From NCBI RefSeq assembly GCF_020510585.1, contig NZ_CP075190.1:3966001-4030000 (forward strand): a DNA stretch of 64,000 nucleotides, written 5' to 3'. Origin of the DNA: Ferribacterium limneticum. Lineage in GTDB: Bacteria > Pseudomonadota > Gammaproteobacteria > Burkholderiales > Rhodocyclaceae. The notes under the pieces were generated by a model, which saw nothing but the letters and a program-made list of their open reading frames with translations, had not been told where the DNA came from and searched no databases. The position numbers were made by a program, and so were the translations under genes. Positions 35,350 through 44,144 of this stretch are shown here, piece after piece; the first letter of the stretch is position 1, and the number at the start of each line of letters is the position of its first letter.

Positions 35350-37289
35350 AATTGCTTGCCCCCTTTACGCAACGTTTCGCTCAGGCCGTCCATAAGGGTT
35401 GATGAGAGGCACCGTCCTTGATCGGTTCTTTGCAAGGAATTCATATAGAGAAGCGTTCCAGTGACACCTTTGTAGCCGCGTGGCAGTAGATTCCAGCAAG
35501 TGCCTGGAAATGGCGATACGCTATCAACACTCAAACCTAAACCACTGTCCAGAAGTTCAAAGTCGTTACCGTCCAAGTCTCCTGAGTCACCGATTCTGAG
35601 TGTCTCGGTCATCGGATCGGCATTGGCATAGTGTGCGATCGCTCGTACCACGTTTTCTTTACCAACGTTTTCAGTGATCACATCGATTGAATGTCCAGAG
35701 CAGAATACACGCCATCCGTTATGGTTTCCTCGTTGTATCCAATGCCTGATTCCGGCAACGGCACGATGCTTTGCACCAAAGTTTTGCATTCGAAGGCTCA
35801 TCTGGCCCCCGCGATTTTTAGGAGTCGTTTCAAGATTCGCCACAATCCCTACATCCTTGAGCCATTGCTCTAGGTCATCAAAGCGCGGGTCACCCGCAGG
35901 TTCCTCGAACTTCTCGCTATCAAGTGAGGCAATAACGGAACCGCTGTAGTAGCCGATGATGATCTTTGACCACGTGTCCGAACTTAGCTTTTTCCGAAGG
36001 TCGTCATAAAGCGAATCACCTCGCCCGGATGCGAATCCAATGATGGTGCCATTCCGAGCCAAGTCTTCAATTGAGGAAATTAACCGTTCGTCGAGTCCTT
36101 CGTATCGGAGATCGGTATCGCAGAACGTCCCATCAAAATCACAGGCCAGTGCCTTGATGTTGGCATTCCTCAGTCGCTCACAAAACTCGATGGCAGCGGT
36201 TGTCCAAGCGGCCGTCCGATAGACCTGATCAACGTTGCAACGAAGCTTGCGCCGCAACGATATTTGTTCCGAATCTGCCAAAGGGAGCAATTTCTTGACG
36301 TCCAGGGCGTGAATGTTGCGTCCGAAACTGGACACTACAGGTTGCCCAGGATCTCTTTGCTGATGCTGGCCCAGAATGTCAGTTATCAAGATTGCGTCAA
36401 TGACGCTGACCAAGCTTGCCAATATGGGGTCGTTTGGAAGCTCGACTTTGATTATTGGAACCTCCCGGGGAAACAATTCGAGAGTCGAGTCGCATAGCGC
36501 TTTGTCATTGGCAGAATGGAATGCAAGAAAGCAGGGAGCGCTTCGGACCTCGGCGAGTTGGAGGTGGCGTCCATGAGCGAATTGCCTGTAGTCGGTTAAT
36601 TCGCATCCTCCCAGCGCCGACTCGGCAAGTTTGGATTCAATGTCGATAGCGCCAATGCGCCCTACAGTCCCGTAGAGAACTGCAAGCGATTTTCGAGACG
36701 CCATGTGTTCCGACAGACCCTGATCGACTAGATTGGCACGCCGCTCCATCAGCCAATTCCGGTCGACCTCACGTATTTTCTCGATTCCTTTTATCCCATA
36801 AGCTCTGGTGACGAGGATCATTGTTGCAATGAGAGAGTTAGTCGCTAGGTAGCCGTCTTTCCCCCAAGGCATTTGGAAAGATGCAACAGTTGCGGCTCCT
36901 GTTTCTCGGCATTTCGTAGCCAACGGGGTGTTGGGGCGGAGAACGATTGCCAGGCCGGGCAGCTCAAATGATGCGATCCGATCAGCTGCCGCCAAGATGT
37001 CCAGATTCTTTCCTTCGGCGGATATCAGTAGTCCGCTGGCGTTCTCCATCGGACGCTGATGGGCGAGAAACTCTCCTGGCGTGGTACTTCTGGAGAGCAA
37101 GCCAAAACAGGATTCATGCAGCGTTGCAATGAATGCAGCGGCCGTTGAAGAGCCCCCGGAGCCAATTCCAATCAGATTTCTCCCTGACAGGGCAGCGAGC
37201 GAGCGGGTAAGGAACCTGACGTCCTCATCTAGCGCCCACGCTATTGCGTCCGGGATGTAATCAATTTCATCTGAAAATTTCTTGCCCAT
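35346..37289 (-). CDS. SIS-domain / HAD-phosphatase fusion
   Basis: 647 residues. Residues ~35-320 form a sugar-isomerase (SIS) region: GIGSGGSSTAAAF is the phosphosugar-binding loop and a later half (LGGCELTDYRQFAHGRHL) resembles the second SIS repeat of GlmS/AgaS proteins. Residues ~380-620 are a Cof-type HAD: motif I ACDFDGTFCDTD, motif II GFASGRGDS and motif IV RIGDSGDLDGNDFELL. It should isomerise or deaminate a sugar phosphate and dephosphorylate a related product. First gene of the operon. Confidence 0.88.
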   Translation of the reverse strand: MGKKFSDEIDYIPDAIAWALDEDVRFLTRSLAALSGRNLIGIGSGGSSTAAAFIATLHESCFGLLSRSTTPGEFLAHQRPMENASGLLISAEGKNLDILAAADRIASFELPGLAIVLRPNTPLATKCRETGAATVASFQMPWGKDGYLATNSLIATMILVTRAYGIKGIEKIREVDRNWLMERRANLVDQGLSEHMASRKSLAVLYGTVGRIGAIDIESKLAESALGGCELTDYRQFAHGRHLQLAEVRSAPCFLAFHSANDKALCDSTLELFPREVPIIKVELPNDPILASLVSVIDAILITDILGQHQQRDPGQPVVSSFGRNIHALDVKKLLPLADSEQISLRRKLRCNVDQVYRTAAWTTAAIEFCERLRNANIKALACDFDGTFCDTDLRYEGLDERLISSIEDLARNGTIIGFASGRGDSLYDDLRKKLSSDTWSKIIIGYYSGSVIASLDSEKFEEPAGDPRFDDLEQWLKDVGIVANLETTPKNRGGQMSLRMQNFGAKHRAVAGIRHWIQRGNHNGWRVFCSGHSIDVITENVGKENVVRAIAHYANADPMTETLRIGDSGDLDGNDFELLDSGLGLSVDSVSPFPGTCWNLLPRGYKGVTGTLLYMNSLQRTDQGRCLSSTLMDGLSETLRKGGKQL

Positions 37290-37504
37290 CTGCTTTCTTG
37301 GAGGAGGGTATGCTGCCGTATTGTAACTTCCCTGTCGGCCAAGAATGCCAAATGAAAGTAGCTATTGTCGTCTGCCTCTGGTCTGCACGATTCGACGTAA
37401 AAGTCCTGAGCTTGCATGACCGAGTTCTTGATCCCGCAGACGCTGCTTTAACCAAACTGCTACTGGACATAACGGCGACGTCCTTAATCTAAGGACCTGC
37501 TAGG

Positions 37505-37561
37505 GAGTTTTCGACTTTATAAGAGAGTTTGCGACTTTAATGATCAGTTTTCGACATTAAT
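37505..37561. repeat. Three TnsB-like binding repeats at the transposon end
   Basis: Three copies at 20-bp period: GAGTTTTCGACTTTAT (37505-37520), GAGTTTGCGACTTTAAT (37525-37541) and CAGTTTTCGACATTAAT (37545-37561). Read outward, the two inner copies show ATAAAGTC/TTAAAGTC followed by GxAAACT, close to the Tn7 TnsB site core (ATAAAGTCTTAAACT, from memory). The outermost reads TGTCGAAAACTG outward, so TGT with terminus near 37555 is a candidate end. Confidence 0.7.
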
Positions 37562-37601
37562 TGCTTGGAACAGCCGCGCATCCGGAAACTTTTTCCACCA
37601 C

Positions 37602-37628
37602 TTAGCACTCTTAGGCAGCGAGTGCTAA
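37602..37628. promoter_or_regulatory. CIRCE operator (HrcA binding site) of rpoH
   Basis: TTAGCACTC (37602-37610), a 9-bp spacer, and GAGTGCTAA (37620-37628) match the CIRCE consensus exactly. HrcA bound here represses at normal temperature and releases on heat shock. Confidence 0.92.
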
Positions 37629-37631
37629 TAT
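37602..37631 (+). promoter_or_regulatory. rpoH promoter overlapping CIRCE
   Basis: TTAGCA (37602-37607) and TAATAT (37626-37631) are candidate -35 and -10 boxes, 18 bp apart, lying within the CIRCE. GAAGGAGG lies before the ATG at 37663. The promoter lies wholly on the host side of the transposon end. Confidence 0.55.
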
Positions 37632-37662
37632 ATGGATGTAACTTGAAGGAGGACATTACGCT

Positions 37663-38523
37663 ATGACCCATGCCCTGACACTTCCCATCCCGTCTGCCAT
37701 TGGTAACATCGACGCCTATATCCAGGTGGCGAACCGTTATCCGATGCTGGCCGAGGCCGAGGAAATCCGGCTGGCCGAGCGTTTCCACAACGAAGGCGAT
37801 GTGGAAGCGGCGCGTCAGCTCGTGCTTTCGCACCTTCGCCTCGTCATCTCCATTGCCCGCGGCTATCTCGGCTACGGCCTGCCGCATGCCGACCTGATCC
37901 AGGAAGGCAATATCGGCCTCATGAAAGCCGTCAAGCGCTTCGACCCGACGCGCGGCGTCCGTCTGGTGTCGTTTGCCATGCACTGGATCAAGGCCGAGAT
38001 TCACGAGTACATCCTGAAAAACTGGCGTCTGGTCAAGGTGGCCACCACCAAGGCCCAGCGCAAGCTGTTCTTCAACCTGCGCAGCCTGAAGAGCGATTAC
38101 GAAGGCGTCGATACACTGAACGGCACGCAAGCAGCAGAAGTCGCAGCGCGTCTGGGCGTCAAGCAGGACGAAGTCGTCGAGATGGAAACCCGCCTCTCGG
38201 GCCGCGACATCGCTCTCGAAGGCAATCCTGACGACGGCGACGAGGCCTTTGCGCCGATCGATTACCTGGCCGACTCGCGCTACGAGCCGACCCGCGTTCT
38301 CGAAAACAAGGCCGTCGCCCGCCTGCACGACGAAGGTCTGCACGAAGCGCTGGCCGCGCTCGACCCGCGCAGTCGCCGCATCGTCGAAGCCCGCTGGTTG
38401 CCGGAAGGCGAAGCCGCGACGCTGCACGATCTGGCCGCCGAGTTCGATGTTTCGGCCGAGCGGATTCGCCAGATCGAGGTCAAGGCCCTGCAGAAAATGC
38501 GCGGCGTGCTGGCCGAGGCCTGA
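37663..38523 (+). CDS. rpoH: RNA polymerase sigma-32 factor
   Basis: 286 residues. Region 2 is present (LVLSHLRLVISIARGYLGYGLPHADLIQEGNIGLMKAVKRFDP, then VRLVSFAMHWIKAEI). The QRKLFFNLRS RpoH box distinguishes it from other sigma factors. Region 4 ends with an HTH (DLAAEFDVSAERIRQIEVKALQKMR). It directs heat-shock transcription. The control by CIRCE/HrcA adds a second heat-shock regulator to its own regulon. Confidence 0.96.
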   Translation: MTHALTLPIPSAIGNIDAYIQVANRYPMLAEAEEIRLAERFHNEGDVEAARQLVLSHLRLVISIARGYLGYGLPHADLIQEGNIGLMKAVKRFDPTRGVRLVSFAMHWIKAEIHEYILKNWRLVKVATTKAQRKLFFNLRSLKSDYEGVDTLNGTQAAEVAARLGVKQDEVVEMETRLSGRDIALEGNPDDGDEAFAPIDYLADSRYEPTRVLENKAVARLHDEGLHEALAALDPRSRRIVEARWLPEGEAATLHDLAAEFDVSAERIRQIEVKALQKMRGVLAEA

Positions 38524-38542
38524 AAGACGGCATAGCACATTT

Positions 38543-38575
38543 CATTTTTCGCCGTTTTTTCGGGTTGACCGCAGC
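38543..38575 (+). repeat. 33-bp dispersed repeat, copy 1
   Basis: Starts CATTTTTCGCC and ends GGGTTGACCGCAGC. Lies between the rpoH stop and the terminator. Same length and layout as the other five copies. Confidence 0.8.
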
Positions 38576-38611
38576 AATCAGCGACGAAACTGAAAAGACC
38601 GGCCAGACAGC

Positions 38612-38638
38612 AAAAAAGGGAGCCTCGGCTCCCTTTTT
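38612..38638. terminator. Rho-independent terminator between rpoH and napB
   Basis: GGGAGC/GCTCCC stem (38618-38623 / 38628-38633) with CTCG loop, A-run before and T-run after. It serves both convergent transcripts. Confidence 0.88.
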
Positions 38639-38655
38639 CGTTATTGATTGCTGCT

Positions 38656-39150
38656 TCAGTTCTTTTTCTTGCCCTTGGCGGTTTTCCCTTCAGCCAGATC
38701 ACCCTTGAATTCGTTTTCGACGAGCGGCGGCGCATCGACTTGCGGGACGTGGCATTGGGTGCAGTTGTGGCGCAGCGACGAGGTGGTCGGCAGGACCTTG
38801 CCTTCACGGTCGCGGAAGTGGCTGTCACCGATCTTCGGCGCCTTTTTCTTCTTGTAGGTATCGGCGCTGTGACAGCTCAGGCACTGGTTTTCTTCGAGGG
38901 TAATTTCATCGAAGTTCTCGACCGCGTGCGGAATGACCGGCGGCTGGTCGCGGTAGGTACGCGCCACTTTCTCCTGGCCGCCCGGTTTGCCACCCAGGTA
39001 TTTCTTGGCTTCCGGCGCCTGATCGGTCGCGCTCACGTCCGCCCCCCGCATCGGCCTGGGTGATTCCTGGGCCTGCGCGAGCGGACCGGAAAGCGCCCAG
39101 CAAGCAGCGGCTGCCAGAATGGCAAATCTCGTCTTCAGCGTTGATTTCAT
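38656..39150 (-). CDS. napB: Diheme cytochrome c subunit of periplasmic nitrate reductase
   Basis: 164 residues with a signal peptide (ILAAAACWALSGPLAQA) and two CxxCH sites (CLSCH, CTQCH). NapB passes electrons to NapA in the periplasm. The C-terminus is a Lys-rich tail (AKGKKKN). It is last in the nap operon; AGGAGG precedes the ATG. Confidence 0.93.
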   Translation of the reverse strand: MKSTLKTRFAILAAAACWALSGPLAQAQESPRPMRGADVSATDQAPEAKKYLGGKPGGQEKVARTYRDQPPVIPHAVENFDEITLEENQCLSCHSADTYKKKKAPKIGDSHFRDREGKVLPTTSSLRHNCTQCHVPQVDAPPLVENEFKGDLAEGKTAKGKKKN

Positions 39151-39180
39151 GATGGGCGCTCCTCCTCTTGAACTCGATAA

Positions 39181-40086
39181 TCAGCGGGCTTCCGACTGCG
39201 TCACCGCAGGCTGGGCAGTGGAAACCGGGTTATTGAACCGCAACCCGAAGGTAAAGACCTCCTTCGAGCAGACATCAATGCAACGACCGCAATTGGTACA
39301 GTTCGGACTCAGAATGACCGGGCCGACACCCTTGCCTTCCCCCTTGAGCGCCGGCCTGATGACCTGCGGTTCGGGGCAGACTTCGAAGCAGTCCATGCAG
39401 TCGTTGCAGGCGGCACGCGCCGGTGCCGAGATCCGGACCGGGCTCCAGCGACCGAGCAGGCTGTAGAAAGCGCCAACCGGGCAGAGCCGGCCACACCAGC
39501 CGCGACTCGTCACGAACAGGTCGAACAGGAAAACAACCAGCACCACGGTCCACGCCATTCCCATGCCAAAAATCAGGCCGCGATGCAGCATGGAAACCGG
39601 ATTGATCAGCTCCCAGAGCACGACGCCAGTTAGCGCCGAGCCGACGAAGGTCATGCCGAGTATCCAGTAACGCGTATTGCGGCCAAGCTGCGAACTGCCC
39701 TTGATGCCGAGACGGTTGCGCAGCCAGCCGGCGGCGTCGGTGACGATATTGACCGGGCAGACCCAGCTGCAATAAACCCGCCCGCCAACCAACAGGTAAA
39801 AAACTAGCACGATGGCCATGCCGACCAGACCCAGGGTTTCCGGCAAATGCCCGGTCACCATCGATTGCAGGGCAACGTAGGGATCGGTCAGCGGCAACAC
39901 GCCGAGGGTGTAGCTGTAGGCCAGATTACCCTTGACGATCCACTGGCCAAACCACGGCCCGGCGAGGAACAGGACAAGAATGGAAAACTGCGAGATGCGG
40001 CGCAGGATCAGCCATTTGTGGGCCCGCAGCCAGCCTTTTTCGGCCACCGCTTCGGCCCCGATACGCTTGTTCTGGACGGCGCTCAT
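39181..40086 (-). CDS. napH: Quinol dehydrogenase membrane component NapH
   Basis: 301 residues. Four to five membrane helices, with CSWVCPVN and CGRLCPVGAF cysteine-proline motifs between them, and two C-terminal [4Fe-4S] sites (CNDCMDCFEVCP and CTNCGRCIDVC). NapH with NapG takes electrons from quinol toward NapB. Start overlaps the napG stop by 4 nt. Confidence 0.94.
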   Translation of the reverse strand: MSAVQNKRIGAEAVAEKGWLRAHKWLILRRISQFSILVLFLAGPWFGQWIVKGNLAYSYTLGVLPLTDPYVALQSMVTGHLPETLGLVGMAIVLVFYLLVGGRVYCSWVCPVNIVTDAAGWLRNRLGIKGSSQLGRNTRYWILGMTFVGSALTGVVLWELINPVSMLHRGLIFGMGMAWTVVLVVFLFDLFVTSRGWCGRLCPVGAFYSLLGRWSPVRISAPARAACNDCMDCFEVCPEPQVIRPALKGEGKGVGPVILSPNCTNCGRCIDVCSKEVFTFGLRFNNPVSTAQPAVTQSEAR

Positions 40087-40958
40087 GGCTTGCCCCCCAG
40101 TCCGGGCGGCAGACTCGGAATGGCGCCGGCTTCACTACCCGGCATGCCGCGCATGGACTCGGTGTGGCCGCTGGCCGGATCGTAGTGACCAGGCAGGACG
40201 GCGCCATCCGGCAAGCGGTCGGGCAGGTCCACCATTTTCGATTCGTCGATCAGCGAATGGCCGGCCTTGGATTTTTCGTCCCAGCCGATACGGTAGTGCT
40301 TGCCGAGCTCGCCCTTGGCCAGCTTGGGCGGCAGGATGCGAATGGCCGCCTCTTCGAGGACACAGGATTTCTCGCACTTGCCGCAGCCGGTGCAGTGCTC
40401 GGAATGGACGGTCGGCAGGAACATGGCATGGCGACCGGTGCGAGTGTTGGGCACCATGTCGAGCGTGATCGCCTTGTCGATGACCGGGCAAACGCGATAG
40501 CAAACGTCGCAGCGCAAGCCGAGAAAATTGAGGCAGGTTTCGTGGTCGATAAGCACGGCGACGCCCATCTTCGCCTTGTTGATGTCGGTCAGGCTGTGAT
40601 CCAGCGCGCCGGTCGGGCAGGCCTTGATGCAGGGAATGTCATCGCACATCTCGCACGGGATGTTGCGCGCATTGAAAAACGGCGTGCCGGTCGCCACCGG
40701 CGTTTCCGGCTTGGCCAGTTCGAGCGTGTTGTAGGGGCAGTCGCGCACGCACATGCCACAGCGAATGCAGGCGCCGAGGAAATCATCTTCCGGCAGCGCG
40801 CCGGGCGGACGCAGGGCAAGCGCCGGCAGGGCCTTCGCTTGCTTGGCGTACAAACCAAGCCCGAGACCAAGCATACCCACGCCACAAACCATCTTGGCCG
40901 AGTCGAATATGAACTGGCGGCGCGCCGCACCGCTTTTTGGGGTTTTTGCTGTCATCAC
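40083..40958 (-). CDS. napG: Ferredoxin-type protein NapG
   Basis: 291 residues with a twin-arginine N-terminus (ARRQFIFDSAK) and four [4Fe-4S] motifs (CIRCGMCVRDCP; CEMCDDIPCIKACP; CDVCYRVCP; CTGCGKCEKSC). Periplasmic partner of NapH in the NapGH quinol dehydrogenase. Confidence 0.94.
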   Translation of the reverse strand: MMTAKTPKSGAARRQFIFDSAKMVCGVGMLGLGLGLYAKQAKALPALALRPPGALPEDDFLGACIRCGMCVRDCPYNTLELAKPETPVATGTPFFNARNIPCEMCDDIPCIKACPTGALDHSLTDINKAKMGVAVLIDHETCLNFLGLRCDVCYRVCPVIDKAITLDMVPNTRTGRHAMFLPTVHSEHCTGCGKCEKSCVLEEAAIRILPPKLAKGELGKHYRIGWDEKSKAGHSLIDESKMVDLPDRLPDGAVLPGHYDPASGHTESMRGMPGSEAGAIPSLPPGLGGKP

Positions 40959-41043
40959 TCTTTCACTTGTCCAGTTCAGCCGTCACGGGTGGGCCCCGCT
41001 CCCACCCGTTCGGCACTCCCTGATTGTTCTTCCGGTCAGTCCC

Positions 41044-43596
41044 TCAAGCCTTGACCACCTTGCACGCACACTTCTTGTAATCGGTCTCTTTCGAGATCGG
41101 GCAAGTCGCATCCAGGGTCAGCTTGTTGACCAGACGATGTTCGTCGAAGAAAGGCACGAAGACCAGTCCAAGCGGCGGTTTGTTGCGCCCCTTGGTTTCG
41201 ACCCGCAACTGGATTTCGCCCCGCCGGGTCGCTACCTTGACCACATCGTTGCGGGCCAGACTGCGCTTCTTGGCATCTTCCGGGTGCATGTAGATCACGG
41301 CATCCGGCATCGCCTTGTAGAGTTCCGGGACGCGCCGCGTCATTGAGCCGGTGTGCCAGTGTTCGAGCACGCGGCCGGTACACAGCCACAGGTCGTATTC
41401 GGCATCCGGCATTTCGGCGGAGGGCTGGTAAGGCAGCGCGAAAGCGATGGCCTTGCCGTCCGGATAGCCGTAGAAACGTACGCCCTCGCCCTTCGGCACA
41501 TAAGTGTCGTAACCCTCGCGGAAGCGCCACAGCGTTTCCTTGCCATCGACCACCGGCCAGCGCAGGCCGCGCGCCTTGTGATAAACGTCGAAGTTGGCCA
41601 GATCGTGCGCCTTGCCACGACCAAAGCTGGCGTATTCCTCGAACAGGCCTTTCTGCACATAGAAGCCGAAGGCCTTGGACTCGTCGTTCATGTAGTCCTT
41701 GATGCCGTGGGCGTTAACCTTGGCGACCTCGTCCAGCCCGAACTTGTTGACCTGGCCGTTGGCGAACAGCACGTCGTACATGGTCTTGCCCTTGTACTCC
41801 GGGTTCTTGTCGAGCAACTCGGCCGGCCAGACTTCTTCGATCTTGAAGCGCTTGGAGAATTCGAGGTATTGCCAGAGGTCGGACCTGCCTTCGCCCGGCG
41901 CCTTGACCTGCTGGCGCCACATCTGGCCGCGCCTTTCGGCGTTGCCATACATGCCCTCCTTCTCCATCCACATGGCGCAAGGCAGGATGAGGTCGGAGGC
42001 CATGGCCGACACGGTCGGGTAAACATCGGATACGACGACAAAGGCCTTCGGATTCCGCCAGCCCGGATAAATCTCTTCATTGACGTTCGGCCCGGCCTGC
42101 ATGTTGTTGGTCGTCGACGTCCAGTAGAAGCCAAGCTTGCCGTCCTTCAGCGCGCGGCTCTGGGCCACGGCGTGCAGGCCGATCCAGTCGGGAATGGTGC
42201 CGGCCGGCAGCTTCCAGAGCTTTTCCGACAGTTCGCGGTGCTTGGGATTCATCACCACCATGTCGGCCGGCAGGCGATGGGCAAAGGTGCCGACTTCGCG
42301 CGCCGTGCCGCAGGCCGAGGGCTGACCGGTCAGCGAGAACGGCCCGTTGCCCGGCTCGGAAATCTTGCCGACCAGCAGGTGCACGTTGTAGATCATGTTG
42401 TTCACCCAGGTGCCGCGGGTGTGCTGGTTGAAGCCCATGGTCCAGTAGGAAACGACCTTGGTTTTCGGGTCGGCGTAGGCCTTGGCCAGCGCTTCGAGAT
42501 TTTCCTTGGGCACGCCGGAAATCTCGTGCGCCTTGTCCAGCGTGTATTCGGAGACGAAGGCAGCGAACTCGTCGAAAGTCATCGGCGTCGAGTTGTTCGG
42601 GTTGCCCTTCGGCTTGCCTTCTTCGCCCGGGTAGCCGTTGTTCATGGCCACCTTTTCGAGCGGGTGATTCGGCCGCAGGCCGTAGCCGATATCCGTCACG
42701 CCCTTGGCGAACTTGACGTGTTTGGCGACGAAATCCTTGTTGACCGCACCGGTCTGGATGATGTGGTTGCAGATGTAGTTGAGGATGGCCAGATCGGACT
42801 GTGGCTTGAAGATCAGCGTGTTGTCGGCCAGTTCGCAGGAGCGATGACTGAAAGTGGATAGGACATGCACCTTGACGTTCTTGGCACTGAGCCGGCGGTC
42901 GGTGATGCGCGACCAGAGGATCGGGTGCATCTCGGCCATGTTCGAGCCCCACAGCGCGAAAACGTCGGCGTGTTCGGCGTCGTCATAGCAGCCCATCGGC
43001 TCGTCGATGCCGAAGGTGCGCATGAAACCGGCAACGGCCGAGGCCATGCAGTGGCGGGCGTTGGGGTCGAGGTTGTTGGTCCGGAAGCCGGCCTTCATGA
43101 GCTTGGCGGCGGCATAGCCTTCCCACACCGTCCACTGGCCGGAACCGAACATGGCGATATTGCGCGGCCCGCCTTCCTTGAGCGCGCCCTTGCACTTTTC
43201 TTCCATGATGTCGAAGGCCTGGGTCCAGGTGATCGGCTTGAAGTCACCATTCTTGTCGTACTTGCCGTCCTTCATGCGCAACATCGGCGACATCAGGCGG
43301 TCCTTGCCGTACATGATCTTCGAGAGGAAATAGCCCTTGATGCAGTTGAGGCCGCGATTGACCGGCGCATCCGGGTCGCCCTGGGTGGCCACGACGCGGC
43401 CTTCCTTGACGCCAACCAGCACACCGCAACCGGTACCGCAGTAACGGCAGACGCCCTTGTCCCAGCGCACGCCATCGTCCCTGCCCTTTTGCTGCGCCAT
43501 GACGGCGTTCGGCACGCTGATGCCGGCGACGGTAGCGGCCGCCGCGACTGCGTTGCTCTTGATGAAATCACGCCGGGTAAGTTTCACTTCGATCAT
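41044..43596 (-). CDS. napA: Periplasmic nitrate reductase catalytic subunit
   Basis: 850 residues from ATG 43596 with AGGAGG before it (longer upstream reading frames are ignored). Tat signal TRRDFIKSN. The [4Fe-4S] ligands are Cys50, Cys53, Cys57 and Cys85. The molybdopterin region includes [12 protein letters not shown], with the likely Mo-ligand Cys. It reduces nitrate to nitrite in the periplasm. The napD stop lies 1 nt before its start. Confidence 0.96.
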   Translation of the reverse strand: MIEVKLTRRDFIKSNAVAAAATVAGISVPNAVMAQQKGRDDGVRWDKGVCRYCGTGCGVLVGVKEGRVVATQGDPDAPVNRGLNCIKGYFLSKIMYGKDRLMSPMLRMKDGKYDKNGDFKPITWTQAFDIMEEKCKGALKEGGPRNIAMFGSGQWTVWEGYAAAKLMKAGFRTNNLDPNARHCMASAVAGFMRTFGIDEPMGCYDDAEHADVFALWGSNMAEMHPILWSRITDRRLSAKNVKVHVLSTFSHRSCELADNTLIFKPQSDLAILNYICNHIIQTGAVNKDFVAKHVKFAKGVTDIGYGLRPNHPLEKVAMNNGYPGEEGKPKGNPNNSTPMTFDEFAAFVSEYTLDKAHEISGVPKENLEALAKAYADPKTKVVSYWTMGFNQHTRGTWVNNMIYNVHLLVGKISEPGNGPFSLTGQPSACGTAREVGTFAHRLPADMVVMNPKHRELSEKLWKLPAGTIPDWIGLHAVAQSRALKDGKLGFYWTSTTNNMQAGPNVNEEIYPGWRNPKAFVVVSDVYPTVSAMASDLILPCAMWMEKEGMYGNAERRGQMWRQQVKAPGEGRSDLWQYLEFSKRFKIEEVWPAELLDKNPEYKGKTMYDVLFANGQVNKFGLDEVAKVNAHGIKDYMNDESKAFGFYVQKGLFEEYASFGRGKAHDLANFDVYHKARGLRWPVVDGKETLWRFREGYDTYVPKGEGVRFYGYPDGKAIAFALPYQPSAEMPDAEYDLWLCTGRVLEHWHTGSMTRRVPELYKAMPDAVIYMHPEDAKKRSLARNDVVKVATRRGEIQLRVETKGRNKPPLGLVFVPFFDEHRLVNKLTLDATCPISKETDYKKCACKVVKA

Positions 43597-43597
43597 C

Positions 43598-43870
43598 TCA
43601 GGCCTCCTCATCTGGATCGGATTCGTACTGGTGATAAACCAGCGAGGCCGAGATAACCCCCGGCGTCTGGCGTATCGCCTCAAAGATATTGCTGGTGTTG
43701 TCCTGATCGCCGGATTCGATCGTCACGATCATCCGGCCATCTTCGCCAACCGCATGGACCTCGACCCCCTCGAGTTCGCGCAGGCTCTTGCTGACCACCG
43801 CCGCGTCGGCGGGCAAAACGCCAAGGATGACGCTGGAAATATTGATGCCGGAGGAAACTTTCATGTCCAT
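43598..43870 (-). CDS. napD: NapD chaperone
   Basis: 90 residues, ferredoxin-like fold pattern ([36 protein letters not shown]). NapD binds the NapA signal peptide and guards its maturation before Tat export. First gene of the napDAGHB operon. Confidence 0.92.
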   Translation of the reverse strand: MDMKVSSGINISSVILGVLPADAAVVSKSLRELEGVEVHAVGEDGRMIVTIESGDQDNTSNIFEAIRQTPGVISASLVYHQYESDPDEEA

Positions 43871-44144
43871 ACCACGCCCAGTCGATTAGATGTCAGCGAG
43901 GGCAATCTACGCCCATAAGGCGAGGCTTCTTTAGCGCAGATCAAAACGGGGAAATACCCCTAGGACTTTTGCTGGAATGTTGACGGCGATCAAATGCCGG
44001 GCAGGATGCGTCAGTCACTGGCCACCGTTGCAGCCGTGTACGGCAGGCAAGCTGGGCCGCGTGGCTGCCCCGAAGCCCGCTTCAGTAATATGCAGTGAGA
44101 ATGCTAGGATTGGGCTCCCCACCGCTGCCTTGAGGAGACAACAC

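Larger units (their letters stand above)
19460..37561. mobile_element. Tn7-like transposon with cargo (left boundary approximate)
   Basis: Contents: tniQ1 and an unknown gene (minus), an XRE regulator, tnsA-tnsB-tnsC (plus), a second tniQ with an HTH gene (minus), then cargo (RHH-NADAR pair and five-gene operon). The right end carries three 20-bp-spaced TnsB-like repeats at 37505-37561. The tnsABC genes read inward from the left end, as in Tn7, with cargo between them and the other end. Left boundary lies somewhere in 19460-19856 and is not resolved. No Cascade, Cas12 or CRISPR array is present, so this is not a CRISPR-associated transposon on the visible evidence. Confidence 0.7.
37290..37662. 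other. 373-base region between operon and rpoH
   Basis: It contains the leader of the five-gene operon (minus strand), three transposon-end repeats at 37505-37561, then the rpoH promoter and CIRCE. A plus-strand frame at 37354-37492 lacks a ribosome binding site and is not called. Confidence 0.5.

Noticed and set aside
37354..37492. Short gene between the five-gene operon and the transposon end
   Set aside because: No ribosome binding site; ends next to the end repeats; composition not protein-like.
41353..42861. Long plus-strand reading frame opposite napA
   Set aside because: Shadow of napA in a GC-rich gene; no ribosome binding site or domain.
43935..43961. FNR half-site (TTGATC, minus strand) and NarL-like heptamer TACCCCT before napD
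   Set aside because: Both are too short and imperfect to call without expression data.
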